Positions 9,599 to 17,855 of a stretch of 46,420 nucleotides of DNA are shown here, piece after piece (position 1 is the first letter of the stretch; each line of letters starts with the position of its first letter). The position numbers and the translations under genes were made by a program. Below the pieces are notes generated by a model. The model saw only the letters and a program-made list of their open reading frames with translations. It searched no databases and was not told where the DNA came from. The DNA is from JABISG01 sp963581435 (GTDB lineage Bacteria > Planctomycetota > Planctomycetia > Planctomycetales > Planctomycetaceae), in NCBI GenBank assembly GCA_963581435.1, contig CAUZOL010000012.1:1-46420 (forward strand), read 5' to 3'.

Positions 9599-9766
9599 CG
9601 AGCGGTCGGCGCGACCACTCGTCGCGGCCTGGCAGACCGCGCGAACCGACGACGCCCCGCCGGTGTCGTGTCGAATTGGTGTGCGGTGTTGTTGTCAGGC
9701 GGTATCCGCATGCGTAAACTCTAACGTTTCCCGTGTGTCGATTTCGAACTTCTGAAAGCCACCGCT

Positions 9767-10906
9767 ATGCATTTTGAAACCCGCTGCGTGCACGTCGGCG
9801 TCAATAAAGACTCCGCTTACAACAGCGCCACCACGCCCATTTATCCCACGTCCACCTTCTACTGGGACAGCCTCGACTCGAATAAGGGCTACGACTACAC
9901 CCGCAGCGCCAATCCCACTCGCAGCGCTCTGGAAGAAAACATCGCGACGCTGGAAGGGGGCACCGATTGTCGTGCGACATCCACCGGCATGTCCGCCATC
10001 ACCACCACAATGCACTTCTTCAAGCCGGGCGATCACATTATTGCCGGCCACGACATTTACGGCGGCACGTTCCGGCTGTTTCACGACATCTACTCCCAGA
10101 ACGGTCTGAACTTTTCTTTCGTCGATATGGGCGACATCGAGAACGTTCGCAATGCGGTGACTCCGAACACCAAAGGCATCTGGATCGAAACGCCCAGCAA
10201 TCCGCTGTTGCGCGTCGTCGATATCGCGGCCGTTGTTGGCGTTGCACGCGATGCCGGCGCGATGACGATTGCCGACAATACATTCATGTCGCCGTATCTG
10301 CAGCGGCCGTTTGAACACGGCGTCGATGTTGTGATCCACTCGACGACGAAGTACCTCAACGGCCATTCCGATGTCGTCGGCGGCTGCGTGGTCACCCGCG
10401 ATGAAGAACGGGCCGAACGAGTCTCATACATCGTTAACGCGCTAGGGCTTGCTTGTTCTCCGTTCGATGCCTGGCTTGTACTTCGCGGTATCAAGACACT
10501 TGGACCACGGATGCAGGCGCACGAGCGCAGCGCGATGGCATTGGCCCGCATGCTCGATGACCATCCGCGAGTCGGAACGGTTTATTACCCCGGACTGGAA
10601 AGTCACCCGCAGCACGAATTGGCCCGCCGTCAGCAAGACGGCTTCGGCGCGATGCTCAGTTTCGAGTTGCAGGGGGGCCGCGATGCCGCCGAACGCGTGC
10701 TGACGACCACCAAGCTGTTTCTCATGGCCGAATCGCTGGGCGGTGTGGAATCGCTGGTATCGTACCCCGATACGATGAGCCACGCGTCGATGACGCTCGA
10801 AGCCCGCCGTGCCGCCGGCATCACCGAAAACACAATCCGCGTCTCCGTCGGCATCGAACATCCCGACGATCTCATCGCCGACATGAGACAGGCACTGGAA
10901 AGCTGA
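9767..10906 (+). CDS. Cys/Met metabolism PLP-dependent enzyme (cystathionine gamma-synthase or lyase type)
   Basis: The 379-residue enzyme belongs to the fold-type I trans-sulfuration family. The cofactor lysine is K195 in the motif VIHSTTKYLNGHSD. The substrate/cofactor sites DYTRSANPTR, IWIETPSNPLL, and the C-terminal ESLGGVESLVSYP with MTLEARRAAGIT are all present. It should make or break C-S bonds on homoserine, cystathionine or homocysteine derivatives in methionine/cysteine metabolism. The sequence alone does not separate cystathionine gamma-synthase, beta-lyase and gamma-lyase. The length is normal and the start is the first ATG, with a weak GAAAG site upstream. It converges on the DUF1501 gene with only 13 nt between stops. 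Confidence 0.87.
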   Translation: MHFETRCVHVGVNKDSAYNSATTPIYPTSTFYWDSLDSNKGYDYTRSANPTRSALEENIATLEGGTDCRATSTGMSAITTTMHFFKPGDHIIAGHDIYGGTFRLFHDIYSQNGLNFSFVDMGDIENVRNAVTPNTKGIWIETPSNPLLRVVDIAAVVGVARDAGAMTIADNTFMSPYLQRPFEHGVDVVIHSTTKYLNGHSDVVGGCVVTRDEERAERVSYIVNALGLACSPFDAWLVLRGIKTLGPRMQAHERSAMALARMLDDHPRVGTVYYPGLESHPQHELARRQQDGFGAMLSFELQGGRDAAERVLTTTKLFLMAESLGGVESLVSYPDTMSHASMTLEARRAAGITENTIRVSVGIEHPDDLIADMRQALES

Positions 10907-10919
10907 AACGCGGCGGTGC

Positions 10920-12392
10920 TCAAGTTAAGCCGATGATCGGCTCGCCGTGATACACCAGATTCGGACGATCCAATTCGTCCGTCCATGCCGTTGTGCGCGG
11001 CAGGCCGAGCGCCTGATAAATTGTGGCGGCCATATTTTCGGGTCGCTGCAGATCCGACTTGGGATAGGCGCCGATTTTGTCTGACGAGCCGACCACATTG
11101 CCGCCGCGAACACCGCCGCCGGCAAAAAATACCGTCTGTACTGCGCCCCAGTGATCGCGGCCGGGACGTTTTGATTTTGCGCCGGGGAAGGTGAAAATCT
11201 TTGGCGTGCGGCCGAACTCACCCGCCATCACAATCAGCGTGTCGTCCAGCAGGCTGCGTTCGTCGAGATCGTCGATGAGTGCCGAGAGCGCGCGATCGGT
11301 CGGCGGCAATAAGAATTCCCGGAGGTTCTTGAATGCCGATTCGTGCGTGTCCCACGCTTCGTCGTTGCCCAGATTGACCTGCACCAGACTGCAGCCCGCT
11401 TCCACAAGTTGCCGCGCCATCAGCAGCGACCAGCCGAACGAGTTGCGACCGTAGCGATCCTGCAGTTTGGGGTCGGCGGCGTGGACATCGAGCGCCCGGT
11501 GAATTCCGCCGCTCATCAGCAGCGACACCGCGCCTTGCCGATACCGGTCGAACTGCTCGACGCGGGCTGCCTGATCGAGGTCGCGGCGTTGCCGTTCGAT
11601 TTCAGCCAACAAATTCACACGGCGGGAAAAACGGTTTTTGAGGACTCCCTGCCCCAGCGTGAACCGCGGCGCTTCAAAAACGTAATTCTTTGGATTGGTC
11701 GCACCGTTCCAGCGATGAAATCCGTACTCAGGAAATGCACCGTGAATGTATTCGCTGGTGCGGAACTGGCTCGCTTCGATGAACCACGGATCGTGTTCGC
11801 TGCCCATCAGGCCGGCAAACTGGCCGGGAATGGTGCGTCCGCTCACGTGGATCAGCTTTTCGGGTAGGACAGCCGTTGGAGGGAGATTGTTTCGCCGCGG
11901 CGCAACGCGCCCCACGACAGAAGCAAGACAAGGCCAGTCGGTTGCCTGCGGCCGATTCCCGCTGAAGCCGCGCGGCATCGGCGTACGGCCGGAAAGCATC
12001 ACCTGATGCCCCTGCGAATGTTCGTTGTACGGATGCGACAGCGACCGCACCTGCGCCCACTTGTTGCTGCGGGCGGCAAGCATCGGCAGATGTTCGCAAA
12101 TGTGAACGCCAGGCGTCTCGGTCGCAATTGGCGAAAACTCACCACGAATATTGTCCGGCGCATCGGGCTTGGGGTCGAAGCTGTCGTGTTGCGTTAGCCC
12201 GCCGGAAAGAAAGATGTAGATCACTGCTTTGGGTTTAGGAAGCGTTTCGGCACCGACCGCCATTTCTCGCAGTCCGGCGACGTGGTTCATTCCCAAACCG
12301 AGCAGCCCGATGCCCCCGGCTTGAATGGCGGTACGTCGCGACAGACGGGGATGAACGCAGGGAGCAGCGTTCGTTCTTCCAGCGTCACTCAT
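10920..12392 (-). CDS. DUF1501 protein
   Basis: The 490-residue protein is a DUF1501 member, a planctomycete-rich family distantly related to the alkaline phosphatase/sulfatase fold. The N-terminus LSRRTAIQAGGIGLLGLG resembles a twin-arginine export signal. Family motifs visible are FLSGGLTQHDSFDPKPDAP near the N-terminus and IVMAGEFGRTPKIF with GRDHWG in the C-terminal part. It is probably exported through Tat. A GGAGGG site lies before the ATG. Most DUF1501 genes sit directly after a DUF1549/DUF1553 gene; this one does not, so its partner is elsewhere or absent. The other DUF1501 gene at 30464 does have that partner. Function is unknown. Confidence 0.88.
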   Translation of the reverse strand: MSDAGRTNAAPCVHPRLSRRTAIQAGGIGLLGLGMNHVAGLREMAVGAETLPKPKAVIYIFLSGGLTQHDSFDPKPDAPDNIRGEFSPIATETPGVHICEHLPMLAARSNKWAQVRSLSHPYNEHSQGHQVMLSGRTPMPRGFSGNRPQATDWPCLASVVGRVAPRRNNLPPTAVLPEKLIHVSGRTIPGQFAGLMGSEHDPWFIEASQFRTSEYIHGAFPEYGFHRWNGATNPKNYVFEAPRFTLGQGVLKNRFSRRVNLLAEIERQRRDLDQAARVEQFDRYRQGAVSLLMSGGIHRALDVHAADPKLQDRYGRNSFGWSLLMARQLVEAGCSLVQVNLGNDEAWDTHESAFKNLREFLLPPTDRALSALIDDLDERSLLDDTLIVMAGEFGRTPKIFTFPGAKSKRPGRDHWGAVQTVFFAGGGVRGGNVVGSSDKIGAYPKSDLQRPENMAATIYQALGLPRTTAWTDELDRPNLVYHGEPIIGLT

Positions 12393-12469
12393 CGCTTGAA
12401 TCCCTCCAGCAGCGGAACCGAAAACATGCCGTTCGAGCGTATGGTGTATTATTTCGCGACGGACGGCCG

Positions 12470-13393
12470 CTAATCAAGTGCAGCCATCATCAGGTCGAAC
12501 AGCCGGTCGATTTCGGTGCGGGTTTCTTCGTCGAGTCGATAGCCCACCGGACCGCGAACGATGGCGTTCTTGAATACGCCGCGCTTGACCAGCAAATATT
12601 TCTCGATGGCCAGAAATGCATCCAAACTCTGCTGCAATGCGACGAGTGATGAAATGGGTAGCGAGAGTTGGTAGGCCCGATCTTCGTCGCCCGCTTCGAG
12701 GGCGTTCCATAACGCAACAACGCCGTCGATCAAATCGGCGCCGGGCATTGTACCGACGACACCGCGGCGGTAATTATCGACGAGTGCGATTCCACCACTG
12801 CCCTCGAAGACCTTCGCTTGCCCATCGGTGGCGTCGCGAAGTGCCGAGAGCAACGGTCCAACCGGACTGGCCTCGGGCTTGAACAGCACGCGGTCACCGA
12901 AATCTGCGAGGATTCTCGCTTGCAGGCTGATTGGCATCGGCCGGCCGACGTAGCCGCTTGCATCTTGAATGATAACGGGGATCTTCACTGCGGTCAGAAT
13001 TCGCTCGTAGTACGCTCGCAGTTCCTCATCGTCCAACCCAATTGAGACGGGGGGGATTGCCATCAAAGCGTCGGCACCAACCGCTTCGGCCTGACGCGCA
13101 AATCGCTCAGCCGTATGACCGCTTTCGGCACCCACGCTGATGACCACCACTCCCCGGTCGCGGCCGACTCGACAGACAAACTCCGCGAGGTGTTCGCGTT
13201 CGTCGGTCGAGAGACGCAGCACCTCCGAAACCATCGCCATCACCAGCCCGTCAACACCCTGCTCGTACAGCCAACCGATTTCCAACTCCAGCGTGTCGAA
13301 ATCGATCGACTCGTCTTCGTGGTACGGTGTTTGAAAGACGGACAGGACGCCACACAGCGGCGGGCGAGCGTTCGTTGTTGTGGTCGTTGTCAT
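12470..13393 (-). CDS. Dihydrodipicolinate synthase/N-acetylneuraminate lyase-family aldolase
   Basis: The 307-residue protein has the TIM-barrel pattern of the DapA superfamily. The Schiff-base lysine is K172 in VLFKPEASP, and the N-terminal segment GVLSVFQTPYHEDESIDFD is typical. The Tyr that completes the catalytic triad in true DapA (YNxP) is not present at the expected place, where IIQDASGY is seen, so the enzyme probably acts on another 2-oxo acid rather than in lysine synthesis. It has no signal peptide and is cytosolic. The N-terminus carries a run of six threonines of unknown meaning. It lies upstream of the DUF1501 gene and downstream of the efflux permease gene, separated from the latter by a palindrome. 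It ends with TAG. Confidence 0.82.
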   Translation of the reverse strand: MTTTTTTNARPPLCGVLSVFQTPYHEDESIDFDTLELEIGWLYEQGVDGLVMAMVSEVLRLSTDEREHLAEFVCRVGRDRGVVVISVGAESGHTAERFARQAEAVGADALMAIPPVSIGLDDEELRAYYERILTAVKIPVIIQDASGYVGRPMPISLQARILADFGDRVLFKPEASPVGPLLSALRDATDGQAKVFEGSGGIALVDNYRRGVVGTMPGADLIDGVVALWNALEAGDEDRAYQLSLPISSLVALQQSLDAFLAIEKYLLVKRGVFKNAIVRGPVGYRLDEETRTEIDRLFDLMMAALD

Positions 13394-13435
13394 CTTGAAT
13401 CAATGAGAGTTGGAACAATCTTCGATCGGCGGGAT

Positions 13436-13452
13436 GGGTGCCAGTGGCACCC
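13436..13452. repeat. Perfect palindrome between the permease and aldolase genes
   Basis: Two 8-bp arms (GGGTGCCA and TGGCACCC) meet around a single central base in the 84-nt gap between the permease stop and the aldolase start. It looks like a REP-type interspersed palindrome and could act as an RNA-level processing or termination signal separating the efflux operon from the genes after it. There is no T-run. Confidence 0.5.
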
Positions 13453-13477
13453 GTCAACTGTTGGCGAGAGGGTGGTA

Positions 13478-14836
13478 TTACTCGTGACGGAGGGCTTCGA
13501 TGGGGTCGAGTTTGGCGGCGGCGAATGCCGGATACAGTCCCGAGACGATACCGATGAAAACGGAGATGCCGAACGCGACCGGCAGACTCCAATAGGCAAT
13601 CTGCGGTTTCATGTCAGAAAAAATGCGTGCCAGTTCCGAATTGCCCGAACCCGAATCGAGGACAAATGCTTCTACAAACCATTGAATGCCGAGAAAGGCA
13701 TACGGCGTCGATAACCCCAGCAGCACGCCGACGATGCCCCCGATGCCGGAGAGTACGACGGTTTCCATGAGGAATTGTTGGATGATGTCGATTTGTCGCG
13801 CACCGAGTGCACGGCGAATTCCGATTTCGCGGGTCCGTTCGGTGACGGAAGCGAGCATGATGTTCATGATGCCGATGCCTCCCACCACCAGGCTGATGGC
13901 GGCGATGGAGCCGAGCACGATGTTGAAAATCCACCGTAACTGATCGGCCTGTTTGAGCAGTTCCAACGGAACGACAACGGCGAAATCCTTCTTTTTGACG
14001 TGGTCGGGATCGAGCAGCAGCGACTCGCGAACGACCTCGGACGTCGGAATCACGTCCTCTCGTTTTTCGATCAACAGTGTGATCTGGTTGAGTTGGAATT
14101 CTTCGGCGGAGAAGGAACCGGCCGACACTCGGATGACCAGATCTTTCATACGGGATCGCAGCGTCTCAAGCGGAACGTACACGTCCTTGTTGTAGTCTTG
14201 ACCCGAGAGGCTGCCGCCAACTGCCGCCGAAGCGGTTCGCGGGCGTGTCACTCCGATAATTTGATACGAGGCCCCTCCAACGAGGATTGATGAGCCGACG
14301 GGGTCTTCGATGCCGTACAGTTCCTGGGCCGTCTCGTGTGCAATGACGGCGTAATTGGCCAGTTGCTGCTGGTCCTCGTCGGTGAGAAACCGGCCCTGGC
14401 TCAATTTCAAGTGATTGACTTCCATATACTCCGGCGTGCAACCGACGAGCCTGACGTTCAATGACCGGTGCAGATGCCGGGCTTCCTGGACAATCTCGCG
14501 GACGGGAATCGCCTTGGACTTTGTCTTGATGGTTTTGTCGAGCAGATAGAAGTCGGTCCATTTGAGGCCATAACTCAAGACCCGCGAGCGATTCCCTCCC
14601 CCCGATTCCCCGGAATCTTCCGGCGGCTTAACGCTACGGATGATGATGTTCAGCGCGCCGAGTTCGAGTACCTGATCCTGCGCCTGTTGGCTTGCGCCTT
14701 CGCCAATCGCGAGCATGGCGATCACCGAGAACACGCCGAACACAATTCCCAGCATCGTCAGCCCCGAGCGCAGCTTGTGCAGCATCAGGCTTTTTAATGC
14801 CAGTTGGATCGTGCGTATTAGACGGGACAAATGCAT
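13478..14836 (-). CDS. MacB/FtsX-type ABC transporter permease
   Basis: The 452-residue inner-membrane protein has the MacB-type layout: one N-terminal membrane helix (LRSGLTMLGIVFGVFSVIAM), a periplasmic MacB_PCD-like domain of roughly 250 residues, and an FtsX domain with three C-terminal helices, including LGSIAAISLVVGGIGIMNIM and the conserved coupling segment ERTREIGIRRALGA. It ends KLDPIEALRHE, the usual FtsX-permease terminus. Such permeases do not pump across the inner membrane but drive a TolC-type exporter or lipoprotein release by mechanotransmission. The ATPase gene lies 50 nt upstream, and the adaptor and TolC-like genes precede that, so it is the membrane part of a tripartite efflux pump. 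Substrate is unknown. Confidence 0.9.
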   Translation of the reverse strand: MHLSRLIRTIQLALKSLMLHKLRSGLTMLGIVFGVFSVIAMLAIGEGASQQAQDQVLELGALNIIIRSVKPPEDSGESGGGNRSRVLSYGLKWTDFYLLDKTIKTKSKAIPVREIVQEARHLHRSLNVRLVGCTPEYMEVNHLKLSQGRFLTDEDQQQLANYAVIAHETAQELYGIEDPVGSSILVGGASYQIIGVTRPRTASAAVGGSLSGQDYNKDVYVPLETLRSRMKDLVIRVSAGSFSAEEFQLNQITLLIEKREDVIPTSEVVRESLLLDPDHVKKKDFAVVVPLELLKQADQLRWIFNIVLGSIAAISLVVGGIGIMNIMLASVTERTREIGIRRALGARQIDIIQQFLMETVVLSGIGGIVGVLLGLSTPYAFLGIQWFVEAFVLDSGSGNSELARIFSDMKPQIAYWSLPVAFGISVFIGIVSGLYPAFAAAKLDPIEALRHE

Positions 14837-14862
14837 CAGGGTCTCGTGGATGACTGGTCGAT

Positions 14863-14884
14863 CCCGCGGGTTGCAACCCGTGGG
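14863..14884. repeat. REP-like GC palindrome, copy 1
   Basis: A 22-bp near-perfect palindrome, CCCGCGGGTTG followed by CAACCCGTGGG, lies in the 50-nt gap between the ATPase and permease genes. It belongs to the same family as the copies at 23035 and 39770 (consensus CCCACGGG, six variable bases, CCCGTGGG). As an RNA hairpin inside the operon it could adjust the relative amounts of ATPase and permease. Confidence 0.65.
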
Positions 14885-14886
14885 CT

Positions 14887-15588
14887 TCAGATGGCGGAAG
14901 TGTTGTCCTCTCGCTCGATCAGGCCGTCCTTCATGTGGATTCGGCGTTTTGCATGCATCGAAACTGCCGTTTCGTGCGTCACCATAATAATAGTGCGTCC
15001 CTGCCGATTCAGTCGGTTGAGGATTGCCATGATTTCTTCCTCGGTGGTCGTGTCGAGATTACCGGTAGGCTCGTCGGCCAAAATGATTTCCGGATCGTTC
15101 ACTAATGCGCGGGCAATGGCGACGCGTTGTTGCTGGCCGCCGGAGAGTTGATACGGGCGGTGATCCAGCCGATCGCCCAACCCGACCATTTCTCCCAAGT
15201 CGATGCAGCGGTTGTGTTCGGCCGCGCCGATGGCGGGGTAGCCGGGACGATAATGCAGTGGAACTTCAATGTTTTCCAGCGCGGTGTACTGTGGGATGAG
15301 GTTATACGACTGAAAGATGAAGCCGATCATCTGATTGCGAATTCGCGAAAGGTCGTCATCGCCCAATTGTGCGACATTGTGTCCGCCCAGGACATACTCC
15401 CCGTGGGTCGCGCGGTCGAGGCCGCCCAGCACGTTGAGCATCGTACTTTTACCACTGCCGGACGATCCCATGATGGCGACAAAATCTCCTTTCGGAAACT
15501 CGGCCGACACGCCGCGCAGTGCCTTAACGACGACCGAACCCAGATCGTAGTACTTGTGCAGATCGTGAAGACTCGCTGCGAGTTTCAT
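14887..15588 (-). CDS. MacB/LolD-type ABC transporter ATP-binding protein
   Basis: The 233-residue ATPase has every expected nucleotide-binding motif: Walker A GSSGSGKST (residues 41-49), a Q-loop in GFIFQSYNLIP, the signature LSGGQQQRVAIARAL, Walker B IILADEPTGNLD and the switch histidine in IIMVTHETAV. The short length and sequence fit the LolD/MacB group, which pair with FtsX-type permeases. It should hydrolyse ATP at the inner membrane to power the permease encoded next. It lies 92 nt after the adaptor gene in the MarR-TolC-adaptor-ATPase-permease order. Family assignment is secure; the exported substrate is unknown. Confidence 0.93.
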   Translation of the reverse strand: MKLAASLHDLHKYYDLGSVVVKALRGVSAEFPKGDFVAIMGSSGSGKSTMLNVLGGLDRATHGEYVLGGHNVAQLGDDDLSRIRNQMIGFIFQSYNLIPQYTALENIEVPLHYRPGYPAIGAAEHNRCIDLGEMVGLGDRLDHRPYQLSGGQQQRVAIARALVNDPEIILADEPTGNLDTTTEEEIMAILNRLNRQGRTIIMVTHETAVSMHAKRRIHMKDGLIEREDNTSAI

Positions 15589-15680
15589 AAATGGACCGGA
15601 ACCGGCGCGGAGCCTTGGACAAAAAGCCCGTAAGCTTCGCCGTGTTAGAGGATGGATGATGCGGGAGGCTGCGTTGACCG

Positions 15681-17855
15681 CTACTGTGGGCGACCGCCCC
15701 CCCGTTGGGGCCTTTTGGCGAACTCCGCCTTGTCAATCGATCCATCACCGTTTTCGTCCAGTTTTGAGAACCCCTGCTTCATCTGTTCAGGCAGCCCGGA
15801 CAATTCATCGGCGGCGAGTTTGCCGTCGCCGTTCTTATCCATCCGTTTGAAGAATGCCGACGGGTCACCGCCCCCACCGCCGGCCCCGCTTCTTCTTTCG
15901 GGTTGTGCCGCCTTCTTATCGGGCTGTGTGTTCTTCTTGTCGGTTTGTGGTTTCTTAGTCGCGGATTGTATTGCAGCTTGCTCCTCTTCACTTGCCGATT
16001 CCGCTGCTTTCTCTTCAGCTTCCAATGCCTGAATCTGATCGGCAAAGTGCGTGCGAGGATTCATCACTATCTGCTCGCCGTCCTTCACGCCTTCCAGAAT
16101 TTCGACGGCGGTATCGCTCGATTCACCGATTTTCAAATCGCGGCGCTCGGGACCTTTTTCACCGAGTACGAACGTGACCCGTTTTTCACCGATCGAGATG
16201 ACCGACTGCACCGGCACCTGGAGTACGTCGGTGCGTTGTTTTACGATAATTTCGATCTGTGCCGTCAGGCCCGGCTTCAGACGTTCAATCTTTTCCATGC
16301 TGTCGGTCAACCGGATCGCGATCGGGTACTCCTTCAGGTCCATATTCGGCCAGCGTCCCGGTGTCGGCACCGACGAGACGGTCGCGACCACGCCGTGGAA
16401 TATCTCGTTGGGATAGGCCTCAACGCGAATTCTCACCGGCAATTCGGTGCGGACCATGCTGATTCGGGATTCGTGAATACCGGCTTCGACCTTCATCTGT
16501 GTCATGTCGGGCAGTTTGATGATCGCTTGACGTTCGCGGACCGATGCCCCTTCTTCAATTGTGAAGACTTCGCGGCTGCGGCTGTTGGGCTTGGCATAAA
16601 CGACCTGCCCTTCTTGTGGCGCACGCAGCGTGCAGACTTCAATCTGCTGAACGAGCCTGTCGTACTTGTCTTGTTCGACTTCGGCCGTCAACTTGCGGGC
16701 TTTGTAATCTGCCTGATACTGCGACAGGGCCGCGCTCGCCTTACGTTCCACACGTTTCAATTCGAGAATCGTTTCCTTAGCGTCGGCGCCGCGTTTTGCC
16801 AGTTCGCCTTTCGATGTATACTTTTCGAGAACGTTCAGTTTCTGCTTCGCGTCCTTCAAGGCAATCTCAGCTTTGGTGACGCTGAAACGGGCCGCTTCCA
16901 CCTCGTTCCGGGTACGATACCCCTTCTTGGAGATCCGCTTTGTGAACTGATAGAACTCTTCGGCGGTGATCAGTTCCACCTGGGCGAGTTGGATTTTGCC
17001 ATTGAGTTCGTTCTGCAGTTGGAGGAAATCTCCCTCCTTGTATTCCGTCAGTGCGAGGCCGGCCAATGTGATGGCCAGCTCGGCGGCGGCGATGTCGCTT
17101 TCGTTTTGCGCGCGTTGAATCTCAACATTCTCGCCTGCCTGCAGCAATGCTGCAATCGCCTGCGTGAGTTCGATCTGCTGCTGCTTGGCTTGTTCACGAT
17201 AATCGGCCGAATCGAGCTCGCAGACAACGTCGGCCGCCAGATATTCCCCGACCTTGACGCGGTCGCCGATCTCCACCGAAAGTTTCGTGTTGTCTCCAAG
17301 ATGAACGTAATGCTCGGCCGTCTGCGGTTCGATGTACAGCAGCAAACCGGGCATTTGAGCGACAACCGGTGCGCGGCGCACGGTGACGACCTGCTCTTTT
17401 TCGGCCCGCGTCTGTATCGCCGAGACCTCACCGTCGATTTCCGAAACCACGGGGGCTTGCACCGAGGTTCCTTCGAGGACGATGCTGAGAATGGTTGTCG
17501 GCTTTTCGACTCGGTTGGTCAGCGTGATGTTCTGCAGACTGTCGAGTTCGCCGTTGTCGGTCACAGTGATGGAGAACGCGCCGCGGCTAACGGTCTCCGT
17601 GACCAGATTGTCGTACTGTTTGGTTTTGCCCGCCATCGCCGATTGAATCGCCCAGTACCCGCCCCCGCAGACCGCTGCCAGCAACAGGACTACGAAGAGG
17701 TTTCTCGTTGAGTTCGATTTTCCTCGGGAGGGCGAACTGACCATCGGCGGTTCGACCTGGTGGTTTTCCGTCGCTTCCTCGTCGAGCGAGTACTGGTCCT
17801 CGATCGTTGGGGACTCGGAGTACGATTGGCTTTTCAAACTGTTTTGATGTGTCAT
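15681..17855 (-). CDS. Periplasmic efflux adaptor (HlyD/MacA family) with C-terminal EF-hands
   Basis: The 724-residue protein has a short cytosolic N-terminus, one membrane helix (about residues 54-73, NLFVVLLLAAVCGGGYWAI), a long alpha-helical hairpin with coiled-coil character (about 215-420), and the beta-barrel/membrane-proximal domains of HlyD/MacA adaptors (RPGLTAQIEI-like segment GLTAQIEIIVKQRTDVLQVP). It would bridge the inner-membrane ABC transporter and the TolC-like channel. Unusually, the C-terminus carries a charged linker and two calcium-binding loops, DKNGDGKLAADE and DENGDGSIDKAE. The start chosen overlaps the 3' end of the TolC frame by 269 nt; a later Met (residue 38) would shorten the overlap to about 158 nt. 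It ends with TAG. The EF-hand tail suggests Ca2+ affects assembly or stability, which is inference. Confidence 0.87.
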   Translation of the reverse strand: MTHQNSLKSQSYSESPTIEDQYSLDEEATENHQVEPPMVSSPSRGKSNSTRNLFVVLLLAAVCGGGYWAIQSAMAGKTKQYDNLVTETVSRGAFSITVTDNGELDSLQNITLTNRVEKPTTILSIVLEGTSVQAPVVSEIDGEVSAIQTRAEKEQVVTVRRAPVVAQMPGLLLYIEPQTAEHYVHLGDNTKLSVEIGDRVKVGEYLAADVVCELDSADYREQAKQQQIELTQAIAALLQAGENVEIQRAQNESDIAAAELAITLAGLALTEYKEGDFLQLQNELNGKIQLAQVELITAEEFYQFTKRISKKGYRTRNEVEAARFSVTKAEIALKDAKQKLNVLEKYTSKGELAKRGADAKETILELKRVERKASAALSQYQADYKARKLTAEVEQDKYDRLVQQIEVCTLRAPQEGQVVYAKPNSRSREVFTIEEGASVRERQAIIKLPDMTQMKVEAGIHESRISMVRTELPVRIRVEAYPNEIFHGVVATVSSVPTPGRWPNMDLKEYPIAIRLTDSMEKIERLKPGLTAQIEIIVKQRTDVLQVPVQSVISIGEKRVTFVLGEKGPERRDLKIGESSDTAVEILEGVKDGEQIVMNPRTHFADQIQALEAEEKAAESASEEEQAAIQSATKKPQTDKKNTQPDKKAAQPERRSGAGGGGGDPSAFFKRMDKNGDGKLAADELSGLPEQMKQGFSKLDENGDGSIDKAEFAKRPQRGGGRPQ

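Noticed and set aside
15903..17711. 602-codon open frame antisense to the adaptor gene
   Set aside because: It is the mirror of a strongly recognisable adaptor and its translation resembles no family; long antisense frames are common in GC-rich codon-biased genes.
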